Below are positions 54,591 through 64,000 of a stretch of DNA of 64,000 bases, piece by piece. Numbering within the stretch: position 1 is the first letter of the stretch; each line of letters begins with the position of its first letter. Both the position numbers and the translations under genes were made by a program. Under the pieces are notes generated by a model. That model saw only the letters and a program-made list of their open reading frames with translations, made no database searches and was not told the DNA's origin. Location: positions 1-64,000 of the forward strand of contig WHUX01000139.1 of assembly GCA_015179025.1 (NCBI GenBank), in the 5' to 3' direction. The stretch comes from Terfezia claveryi. Lineage: Eukaryota; Ascomycota; Pezizomycetes; Pezizales; Pezizaceae.

Positions 54591-56760
54591 GTCCTTATTG
54601 GAGGGTCCAGAGTTCCAACATTATAGACATTTCTTGTCTCTAATTAATTACATCTTCGTCTTCTAATCCAACTTTTTTATGATGGTGTCCTAATCTCAGT
54701 CCTTCCATTTTCCTATATTGGGTTTAGTATTGGAATTGCAACTAGTATTAGATCCTATTTTTTTTTGTTGATTCTGGTCCTTGCATGAACCATGACTCCG
54801 ATTTTCATTCCCAGAGTGTTGTTGTTGGGATGTATTTGTTATGGATAATAGGGCAATATCTTTTTTTGAAGCTTCATATGACTCCGCTTAATATATAAGC
54901 TAATCATATGACTATTCTTCTTTAATTAAAGGAATTAATATAGTTGACATATATGGTGGCAGGTAATTAAGAAACTTTCTTCTTTTTACTTCCTATGTTA
55001 TTAATTGTTTGCCATCTTTGTCAATTAATTTGATTTGCATTTCAGTAAGCCAGTTGGTGAACTATTTAATTCCTATATGATATCCATCTTTATATAGTGT
55101 AACTATCTCTTATTGTTTCAACAAAATGTCCTTACTAGTAGAGGGTATTAGAAAATTCCTTAGCACTAGTATGAATCTAAAGAATGTTATATTCTTTTCT
55201 TTCTCTTTTAGGGATTAATTATTAGTAGTAAGCGCGCTTTCTTCTATTCTAAATCTAACAATTTCCAAAGTTAAAGTATCTTCCAAATCTATTTCTTTAA
55301 TAATTAACCAACATTGTATTACTATAGCTCAGGAGTCAAAATATTATGAGTTTTACCCTTTTTTGTCTTCTTCTCTTATTTTTTCTAGTAGATCAATCTT
55401 TATTTCTTTTAAAGCATACATTGCTTTATGGTTACCTTTTATAACCATTCCCATTGTAGATTCCCATTACTAATATTCAACTGATTTTCTTTATTTGGGT
55501 TTTCTTTTTAAAGTTTGACTTGCAACTAATAATACCTTATCAGAGTCTGAGCTATCATCTCCACTATTATTGGGGTCTTGTCCTCCTCCTTGTATTTTTT
55601 GCTTCTACTGGTCTAGTCTTGTATCTAGATTATTATTGTCTCCTGGTAATTTTATATCTTCAGGTGGTTAGTCTTTATCATCTAATTCTTTGACTGACCT
55701 AGTCCTTCTTTCTAGTATCTTAGGTACTCGATCTTTTCCTTTTGATTGATCTTTTAGTGTTCTCAGAAACGCTTCTGGAAGTTCTTTGCTAGGATTGAAA
55801 AAATCCTCCGTAGTGTATGCCTATTCTTCTAGATGAGTGCCACTCATCATGAATGCCATTATTTCTTCCTAGTTATTTATTACCTAATTCGGTTTCCTTA
55901 GAAAAGGAACAACAGGTTTCTTTAATTCCTTACTTAAAAATGCGTTCAATTTTAAGTACTTTTCTATAAATAGGTATGGTGGTAGACATAAATAGTATTT
56001 TACTATAGCTTCCATTAAAAGCCAAGTATCTTCAGGACGATACTGTTGGACATGTCCCATTGAGCAAGTATATTTTATAATCTCCTCAATTGTTGGAAGA
56101 TGTTTGTCCCAAAATTCTTCTGGTGCGAGAGGCAATGCTATACTAAAATATAGTTTGGTTCCTGTTCTACCTGATTTTCCTATTTTTATATCCATAGGCA
56201 GATTTATTTCCCCTTCCATGTTAAGAACTATAAATGTGGTCTTTCTGGGAGTTTCTCAAACTAATTTCTTAATATCTTCGAGTAATATAGTTAACCGCCT
56301 CGACCTCTTAGTTTGCTTACTAAGTTCAAATACCATTAATATCTGATTTCATTATCTGTCTGCAACCAAATACAGCTGGTTATATGATATGATCATTGAG
56401 TTACTTTTCTTCTTTAGTACCTTACTGTGCTAATAGTGTAGTGGCTGATGATCCTTATGATCTCTGTTCGACTGACAGTTTTGTTAGCTTGGTGGCCCAC
56501 TCAGTTGGTGAGGCTGGATATTAAGATCCTGATGTTTCTTATAGTTCTGGTTTTCTTCGTCTACTGGTCTAAAATCTAGTTCTAGTTCTTCTGGCAAGAG
56601 TGTCATATTTTCTGATTGGTGTGTTGAGGTAGATGTTGGGGGTGCAGAGGTATTGGTAGAGATATCTGGACCTAAGGTAGGTTCTAATGGAGGTAATTCT
56701 ATTCTGGAGGAAATGGCTGCAGTAGAGGCAGCGAGATTTGAGCCTTAAGATTGTAATACT
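54591..56760 (-). pseudogene. gag of element G
   Basis: A Pro/Thr-rich N-terminal part (about 56755-56480, TLGPDISTNTSAPPTSTSTH) is followed by an open stretch of 111 codons at 56219-55884 (ALPLAPEEFWDKHLPTIEEI ... DTWLLMEAIVKYYLCLPPYL), an AT-rich lysine/asparagine-rich middle and a ruined knuckle CL.CWNSGPSNKDY (about 54590-54635; His and last Cys lost). The FWDK block is shared with the gag of F. 56761-57166 is the leader. Confidence 0.6.
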
Positions 56761-57166
56761 TGGTTGTATAGACCAATTATTTCTAGGGCCTTGAGGGCTA
56801 GTTTTTTAATGGTGTACTGGATTTACAAGTACAGATGTTATGGCAGTTGCCAGAAGTACAAGATGAGTTGTTAATCTTATTGGAAAAAGTGTTGTAAACG
56901 AGGGTGGGATTGTTTAATATGGGATAACACAGCCTATTAGAGCTCTGCTTAGCTTGCTTCTAAGTCTTTTGTTGTAGTACTGTAGTTAAGAGTCTAATGT
57001 CTTATTGTTGGATTTTGTTGGCTAGCTAGTTGAATAACAATATTGATTTTAAATGTACACTTGTATATTGAATTATATATACTTGCATAAATATAGTAAA
57101 GGTATCCGAAGATTAATCAGGCCTTGGATTTAAGAGTAAAAGATTAGGTAAGTAAGTTAATAAAAA

Positions 57167-57253
57167 TGTAATAAATAGTACTAGACAGTATTCATTTAAT
57201 ACCATTTATACAATCTATATCCATAGGTATGGATGTTTGTGTATTTCGGTTCT
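57167..57253 (-). repeat. Right LTR of element G, truncated by element F
   Basis: 87 bp matching 42791-42877 at 79 positions, all differences being transitions. The match stops at GTTCT (57249-57253), and the next base starts a TG-initiated sequence. The likely explanation is insertion of F here, with GTTCT as target duplication; the rest of this LTR would lie beyond F, outside the window. Confidence 0.6.
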
Positions 57254-58499
57254 TGTAAGGAAGTGGCTTACTCATACCCTATGACTAACCCTCTCCCTCA
57301 CAAATGTATTTCTTATGTATTTTCTTACTCAGCAAGCATCTCAAAACACACAACATTCTGTGTGCTGTCTACCTTGCTAATATTTCACCTGCTTTCACAT
57401 GTTATCACATGCTTTCACATGTATAAGTCTAATTTAAGACTTAACCTATTTGTACTAGATAGTATTTGGAAGTACTATCTAGAGGATCAGATGATGCAGA
57501 TCTTTATCACATGTAAGGGTCAGATGATGGTACACTGCCTCAACACTGCCCCAGCACTGCCCCGTTGGAATCACATATAGTCCCCTGAATTTCCCTTCAG
57601 TTGGATAGATAGTTAGAACTCAGAACATAGTTAGAGTACAATCAATATAGAAGTTCCACTGGTTAATCTTCTAAGTGCCTTTGGCACTCCTATACTACTT
57701 TACCTATTACAGTAATCTTATGCTACTGGTAATAACTTTAATAGTGAGAATAAACAATACACTATTAGTAATCTACTTTGTAGTATACATTACTAGCCTG
57801 AGATTATCTGATTAGATTAGATCCTTATCTAATCTAATCTGATTGTCCAGTCCCCCTAACAACACTTTACATTTTTTTAACCTAAGAACTTGATTCTTAC
57901 CTAACTAGGAAGGCCTGATCAACCTTACCTAATCAACAAAGTTTCTACCAACAAGAGTAGAAACTAAAGCCAGTATAAGCCTACAGTACAAAGCATAGTA
58001 GCACCAAAGTCTGACAGTCAGCAAGTAAGACTATCCTCCAAATAGCAATAATAAGACTATTCAACAAATAGCAACAGTAAAAGCCTACAAATTAGTAGCA
58101 AACAATATAAGAGGGCAATAATAATTGTATTTAACTGGCAAATACAAAAGAAACAACAATTACCTAATTTGGAAACTCTGAGACCTAGAAACTACCTCAG
58201 AAGTCCAATAAGGGTGTGGATTATAGGAACAAGTCCTATCAACATCCAAACTCCAGAGAGTGTCCCAGCCCCACTCTCTACCTAGCCTAAAGAAAAATTG
58301 GGAATTCTCCCAGTAAGCAGAACAAGGAAAGTTTCTGTACCTCTCCCTCCAAAAAGAACACAAGTACCTAGCAGTCCAACCCCTATCCTTCCACTCAACT
58401 TTCTTCCCAGCATTTAAAGGAAACCCTGCTCCCACAACAATTTCATCAACAAAAGTAACCCTTTTACCCTTCAACCTCCTCTCTCCCTTACCATAGTCA
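57254..58499 (+). repeat. Probable 5' LTR of element F (right edge tentative)
   Basis: The left edge is supported by the broken G repeat. The right edge is placed before TGGTATCAGAAGC (58504-58516), a sequence like initiator-tRNA-Met primer sites, 4 nt after ...TAGTCA. It contains a perfect 13-bp stem, GATTAGATTAGAT / ATCTAATCTAATC, at 57810-57839 with a CCTT loop. An alternative end after CCCCTAACA near 57862 cannot be excluded. Confidence 0.4.
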
Positions 58500-58639
58500 A
58501 CCTTGGTATCAGAAGCAACAGAAAGAGGATAAGAAGGAAGTTGATAAGAAGTAGATCCTTTCTCATCAGGATCCACTTTAAAAAAGCAGGAATAGAAGAA
58601 ACAGAGTCCAAGGAATCAGTGGTATAATATCTGATAGAC

Positions 58640-60605
58640 ATGGAGACTCCTAAACAAAAAAGTACTAGTATAATGGAAGGAGGAGGAAGAGCTAGGAAAG
58701 GCAGGAGAAAGGCAATGACAAGTGAGGAGCTAGAAGCACACAAGGCTAAGTTAGTCAATACCCCTAAAAAGAAAGTTCCAGCTGGGAAAGACATTCCAGA
58801 AAAAGCAATGGAAACAAGGGAAATAGTCATTGGGCCTAATTCATCAATGCCTGAAGTAAGGATTGTAACACCTCCTGCAACAAAAGCCTTTTGGGACAAA
58901 AATGAGTCATCATGGTACCAAAGGATATCACAGGTATTTATATACCTAACAATAAACAACATGTTGTCAAAAAGGAAAAAGGAACTATTAGCTGAAGCAG
59001 CAGAAAAGTTCATGATTTTTCAACAGAAAGAACAATTTGACAAGTCAGTTCAAATGGACTTTCAACTCTATCTACCTCAAAGGCAGTATGGCCTTACCCT
59101 ACCTATAACCCATGTAAAGGAGTTCCATGGCTAGCATTAAACTGGCCTTTCCTACACAGTATATGCTTATGGGTAACCTTTATGATCTGGAAACTCCAGA
59201 AATAGTGCCTCCAATAACAGAACCTGTAGAAAGTCATGAGGAAATAGGAAGGAAACTGTTTGGAGCTGGAGGCAAGGGTAAGGGGAAAAGTGTGCAGTAT
59301 GAGGAAGAGAAAGATGAGGATTATGAAACAGATATAGAAGAAATATCTGAAAAAGAATGCCACCACCACTAAAGATAGGAAAAAGCCAACACATACCAAA
59401 AAGGGTAAGACTCCTGACAAGAAGTCAGAAGGAGTTCTAGTGTGTGGCTGGAGGTGGCAGTGAGGACCCAGGATCTGGATCTGAGGGTGATGAGTCAGAC
59501 AATGGCTCTGATGATGACAGGAAGAAAAGGTCAACTAGGGAGCCTAGCCCTCACCACTTGGAATGGTCTAAAAAGACTGGTCAAAAGATACCTACACAAC
59601 AGGTTAGCAAATCTCTAGTCAGAAGGCAAACAAACTTGCAAAAATTCCCAACCCCCCAATGATTATGGAGTATCAGAGAAATGGAGGGATCAAACTACCT
59701 TTGACAATTATGTGCAACAGTTGCAGAAGTGGGTAGAATATCAAGGGATGGATATAGCAAGTTGGGAAAGTCTGGATAGAGCAAGCTTTATGTTTGAGAA
59801 GAGTGCTCAGACTTAGTATAACCAGTACTGCTCTGAAAAGAAGAAGTTGAGGACAGGAATTTCCATGAATTTATGTTAAAACTGGAGGTAAACTCATCTC
59901 TACAGTGGCACCTGAAGTCTATGGAAACAATACCTGTCACACCATCAGAGGCCAGATGTTACTGTCATGCAGTATGCACAGAACCTGGAAGAGTTCAAAA
60001 TTAAGTGCAAGGATCTAAATGGAAAAGACATGATAAGTGATCATGCACTAAAAATGAAACTGGTAGATGGACTGGTACCCCTGCTTAGGGCTAAAGTCAA
60101 AGGACTGATATCATATGAGTCAACCTTTGAGGAAATATTGAATAAAATTGCAGTCCAGGAGGATGTACTAAAACAGGAAACTAAATCCTTGCAGCAGCAC
60201 CAAAAGAAGGCTGATAAGCAATGGGGACCTAGTAGACCTATGGAATGGACTAAGTTTGAATTCAAATTGCCTGAAAAAGTGGCTAGGAATGCAGCTAAAG
60301 TGGCAGGCAAGAAAGGTGGACCAGGTGGTCTCTATGGTAACTTCCCTAGTGCCAGAAAGGATAAAACTAAGTATACCCCTTATAGTGAACAGGAGAAGAA
60401 GAGGGAAGAGGCTGCAAGAACAGGGTCCTGTTACCATGTGGCAAACAGGGTCATACTTCCAGGGATTGCCCTAATAGGAAGGTGTCTTCAGCTTACCAAT
60501 ATATGGGATCTAGACCAGGAGTCAGAAGATTCCCACCTTATCAACCATTCAGACCTAAGCCAACTTGGCCCCCACAAGGGTGAAAACAGCTTATCAGGAA
60601 ATTGA
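58640..60605 (+). pseudogene. gag of element F, frame broken several times
   Basis: ATG at 58640. Basic N-terminus (GGGRARKGRRKAM), then a helical block (ATKAFWDKNESSWYQRI ... ELLAEAAEKFMIF) shared with G, an acidic stretch (EEEKDEDYETDIEEI, about 59300), a Lys-rich stretch and an acidic GSEGDESDNGSDDD (about 59480). The capsid-like part (YAQNLEEFKIKCKDL ... LVDGLVPLLRAKVKG, 59967 on) follows. The zinc knuckle at about 60428-60470 is in frame only if one T is restored. Frame shifts lie near 59130, 59350, 59700-59960 and 60435. No CpG-derived stops are evident. Confidence 0.7.
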
Positions 60606-61525
60606 TGTGAAACAACTAGAGTCAGCTGCACTTCAGGTTATGAGAAACCCAAATGATACAAGGAAGTTCTTAGTGCCAGAAAGCCATAGAACTTCTAATG
60701 CAGCTGAAATTAAAATTAATGGGCATATTGCTTATGCATTATTTGACCCATGTACATCAGGTGGAGACCTGATATCAGCAAATTACTGCCAGTTGTTTAA
60801 TATACCCTTGAAAGAGATCAGCAAGAAACCTCTAGAAACTGCAATTAAAGGTAGCAGATCTCAAATGACAAATACAGCAACAGTCACAGTAAATCTACAA
60901 GGATACTAAGAAACTAGGACATTCTATGTGGCCAACCTGAAGGACTGGGATGTTATATTTGGTGAACCTGCACTGAGGGATTATAAAGCAATTATGAATG
61001 TCAAAGATAATGCAATCACTATACAACCCACAGGCAGGACAAGGATTGATATTAATATGCTCAAAACCAAGGATACACTTGGAAGAGTCACAACTGCAGC
61101 TATGAATATAGGCAGGACAGAAGAGATTGGTTCAAAAGGATGATCCAATGGCTATTGTGACTGAAGTTGGAGGTAGATTAATACACCACCCAAAACCAAC
61201 TACAGTAATACCTTGGATACAGGATGATCTGTCAGAAGACCTAGAAGAAGACCAGGAATGGTCACAAGAGTGGTTTGACTCATCAGATTGGTCAGAGCTA
61301 GAAGATGATGGAAGCTCTCCAGTCATTACAAATGCAGTTAATCTGGAAGAAGTGGAGTTTAATATATTTGAAGAATTCCCTGAACTATTCCCAGAAGATA
61401 AGCCAACTGCATTACCACCAATCAGAGAACCTTATGACATCATGCAACATAAAATTATAGTTCCTGATGGTGCAACTGGGAACCTGCATACTATACAAAC
61501 TATACAAGGTTTCTGGATCAAGTGA
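60565..61525 (+). pseudogene. Protease region of element F
   Basis: Frame 60565-60909 reads AEIKINGHIAYALFDPCTSG and GDLISANYCQLF; after a TAA it continues at 60928 with ANLKDWDVIFGEPALRDYKA. This is a retropepsin fold by context, but the usual D-S/T-G is replaced by D-P-C, as in relative G (D-L). From 61127 an acidic linker (DDLSEDLEEDQEWSQEW) leads to the start of RT (EEFPELFPEDKPTALPPIRE). There are two frame changes. Confidence 0.65.
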
Positions 61526-62762
61526 CTGAGAAAATGAGGACAGAGCTAGAATCTGGAAGGATAGTACCATCTAGCTCACTCAACAGTATCCTTATGTTTA
61601 CACAGCCTAAAAGGGATTTAGATAAGAATGGCAAACAACAAGCCAGATTCTTATTGCACTGTGTACCTAGAAATAAGCTAGTACAAAAGGATAAAACACC
61701 CATGCCAAATATCAAAGCAATATAGACTGGATAGCTAGTAAGGAATTATTTCAGCAGCTGATCTGGCAGATGGCTATCACAATATTAGGCATGCACATGA
61801 ATCAGTAAAACATAGCACCTTTACAAATCACTAGGGAAATTTGACTCATTGGTTATGCAGCAGGGTGATTGCAATGCACCTGCAACCATGATGAGGGCTA
61901 TGAACTGGTTACTAAGAGATTATATTGGAAAGACTGTCATGGTTTATTTAGATGACATTCTAATTGGCACAGATACCCTGGAGGAACATAAGGAAGTGTT
62001 GAGAGGGATCTGCAGGATATTGGCTAGGAAAAGTTTTTCTTCAACAAAAAGAAATGCCAAATCCTAGCTCCAAGGCTAAAAGTACTGGGATTCATTGTCA
62101 CCAAACAAGGGTTAGAAATGGATCCAGAAAAAATCAACTCAATAGCAAATTACCCAATCCCTGACTCAAAAAAGAAATTGCAAAAGTTTCTAGGGATGGT
62201 TAATTACTTGAGAAGGTTTTGTCCAGAATTGGGAGCTGTAGCCAAACCACTATCAGAATTGCAAGGGTCAACAAAGAAGCACATGTGGACTCCCTTGCAT
62301 AATGAGTCATTTGTGAGAGTTAAAGAGCTAATAATGAGCAATAAGGTGCTCAAGCCAATTAATCATGACTCAGGCCTTCCAATCTATTTAATTACTGATG
62401 CCAGTAATACAGGGATTTCAGGATGGATTGGCCAAATGGAGAATGGTGTTATCAGGCCAGCAGAATTTCACTCTAGGAAATTAAATGATGGACAAATGAA
62501 TTACACAACAACTGATAAGGAATTATTAGCAATTGTTGACTCACTGAGGTATTTCAGGCCTGAACTACAGGGTCACAAAGTGATCATCCAAACAGATCAC
62601 AAACCCTTAGTCACATTTATGGATAGTATCCCTGAAAGTCAGATGAAGAGAAGGTGGCAAGAGACTATGAGTCAGTTTGACCTAACCCTAGAATACATTC
62701 AGGGCAAGGACAACCACATAGCAGATGTACTGTCCAGAGGAGTATATAGTCCCTCTGGAATC
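61526..62762 (+). pseudogene. RT and RNase H of element F
   Basis: RT: TEKMRTELESGRIVPSSSLN, RNKLVQKDKTPMPNI, the LDLADGYHNIRH block (broken by one-base losses at 61735-61830), QGDCNAPATMMRAMNWLL and YLDD (about 61948). Connection from 62118 (MDPEKINSIANYPIPDSKKK, FLGMVNYLRRF, SELQGSTKKHMWTP). RNase H: YLITDASNTGISGW, KLNDGQMNYTTTDKELLAI, QTDHKPLVTF, IQGKDNHIADVLSRG, ending near 62745. Long parts (62118-62760) are uninterrupted. QGDxNAPATM in place of the usual FGLTNAPATF marks a lineage distinct from A-E. Confidence 0.82.
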
Positions 62763-64000
62763 CCCTCTACTGGACAGTCTTCTCACCACACAGCTTCTTT
62801 ACTACAACATCCAGTAGTAACCAACCACCTCTCTGTTCCATACAAACTTTCAAGAAAACTCCTCCCCACATTCTCCATCAGCCACCATGCCTTCCCCAAA
62901 CAGCTCAGGATTAGAGGAGCCACTGGGAGACCAGTGTCTCCACCAATCCTTGGGAGACAATCTCCCAACACCATCCAAAGGAGAAGGAGACTCCCTCCTC
63001 TCCAAATCACCACTACCAACCTCCCACCAAGACAGGTGCAGGAGGTTGATCCTACCAGGCCTGTCTGGCATGACAGAGAAGGCCTGAATGCAGTCTTTGA
63101 GGCTGAAAGGTACCAACCAACAGTTGAAGATGACCTGAACCTGATGAATCTAACACACCACAAAGAAATTTCAGGCTCAGAAGGCTCCAGCAGGAGCCAG
63201 CAGCAGTCCAAACTGCTGCCACCACTACCAGGGCCCAGGCCCAACAGCAACAACAAGAGGAGGAAGAGAGAGGAAGGTCAGTTACAAGAAAACCCAAGTT
63301 TTAAGTGGTTATTAACAAAGAGCCTAGTACCTCCTCTCCCTCTACTCTTGCTGCCCCTGAGGCAGAGGACCCACAGGAATGGACACTTGTGGATGAGTCC
63401 TCTGACTCAGATGAACCTGAGGAATGGGAAAGAGCCAGGGAACCCATGACTACAGAACAGATGGAACAGTCCTTGAGAAGGGCTGACAGGGGTTCTGTGG
63501 TTGTGGGAAACCTTCAGGAGTGGAACCTACTCTTGAAGTACCTTGAAGAGAAGGGCTGTCTCCCTAAGTGCAAGGATGAGGCAGACAACAAGAAGGTGCA
63601 CTTCCAGCCTCCTCCTCCCCCAGGAGCCTCACCTGCATCCTCTGTCAGCACCCTTCCTGACATCTTCCCTGAGGATCCAATCCTCCCATCCTCCTCTAAC
63701 AGAACTCATGACAAAGAGTTCTGTTCCTATGTGGTAAAGTGGGCCACAAAACTTCCCAATGCAACAACAAAGATCCTGCATTAATCTTGTGAAACTGTTG
63801 GGCAATTGGACACTTTAAGGAGAACTGCCCTAAAAGGGCTAGATTCCCTCCTCCTAGGTGTACCAACTGCATGGAAACAACTCACCTCAGCAACAAATGC
63901 CCCCTTGACAACAAACTCTTCCCACTGCAACATCCACTCCCAGCAGAAACCATCAAAAATGCACCATATGCAACCAAGATGGTCACTGGTCCCACCTATG
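62763..64000 (+). pseudogene. Post-RNase H region of F with four zinc knuckles
   Basis: Runs on in frame from RNase H (to 63449), with WHDREGLNAVFEAERYQPTV at about 63065. It continues in another frame at 63305-63784 (EAEDPQEWTLVDESSDSDEP, MTTEQMEQSLRRADRG, LQEWNLLLKYLEEKGCLP). Four CCHC knuckles follow: one at about 63718-63765 and a second at about 63785-63830, each needing one lost base; CTNCMETTHLSNKC (about 63858-63899); and CTICNQDGHWSHL at the window edge. Alternative: a separate LINE-type ORF1 starting at the well-placed ATG 62887 (GCCACCATGCC). The shared layout in G favours one polyprotein. Confidence 0.5.

Larger units (their letters stand above)
57254..64000 (+). mobile_element. 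CpG-free Gypsy-type element F (3' end beyond window)
   Basis: Starts TGTAAGGAAG at the point where the G LTR match breaks off. Reading the whole stretch I found one CpG (57563-57564) in about 6.7 kb, while A-E contain many. The order is LTR, possible tRNA primer site, gag, protease, RT, RNase H and a region with four zinc knuckles; any integrase and the 3' LTR lie outside. The frame is interrupted mainly by one-base losses. Closest relative in the window: element G. Confidence 0.75.

Noticed and set aside
62887..63087. ATG in strong context (GCCACCATGCC) as the start of an independent gene
   Set aside because: The frame closes after 66 codons and the RNase H frame is open through the same stretch; kept only as an alternative (LINE ORF1) in the F entry.

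Overview
The window is a transposon-dominated stretch of a filamentous ascomycete (Pezizomycotina-type) nuclear genome. The evidence is a short phase-0 spliceosomal intron, a tRNA-Asp with an intron after position 37, several chromodomain Ty3/Gypsy elements (chromoviruses), pogo-like MITEs, and C-to-T / G-to-A decay of repeats in CpA and CpG contexts as produced by RIP-like or methylation-driven mutation. A truffle-like, repeat-rich genome would fit, but the species cannot be fixed from the sequence. Only two host genes are well supported: a CUE/DUF1771/Smr protein resembling yeast Cue2 (8863-11405, minus) and tRNA-Asp(GTC) (13219-13300, minus).

Layout. 1-7242: a heavily mutated minus-strand Gypsy relic (H: gag pieces and one LTR) split by Gypsy element A (279-6427, TSD AGCCA). 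7542-8220: tail of a Copia element. 8863-13300: the host island. 14.6-16.0 kb: a decayed gag-like fragment. 16158-17240: a TIR element with internal minisatellites. 18188-24808: element D (minus, TSD CTACG), the best preserved Gypsy. 25020-27615: two pogo-like MITEs, a tRNA-like sequence and a duplicated covarying hairpin. 27889-34224: element B (plus, TSD CTAAG). 34280-40959: element E (minus, TSD GTACT). 42791 to beyond the window end: an old AT-rich Gypsy element G (minus), with element C (43217-49413, TSD GCCAT) inserted in its left LTR and element F (57254 to beyond 64000, plus) inserted in its right LTR.

How the elements work. A, B, C and H form one chromovirus family; D and E form a second. 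Both families show the same two expression signals: a -1 frameshift heptamer (GGGAAAA or GGGAAAC) followed after 5-6 nt by an 8-9 bp stem just at the gag stop codon, and a 9-10 nt complementarity between the primer-binding site (2 nt after the LTR) and a site 40-41 nt downstream of the LTR TATA box, as expected for Tf1/sushi-type self-primed reverse transcription. F and G form a third, divergent lineage. Its protease lacks the usual D-S/T-G motif, its RT reads QGDxNxPATM, and in both copies the RNase H is followed by a long region carrying several CCHC zinc-knuckle motifs; in G the integrase lies beyond that region. F is also almost completely free of CpG: I found one in about 6.7 kb. These two properties of F and G are the most unusual features of the window.
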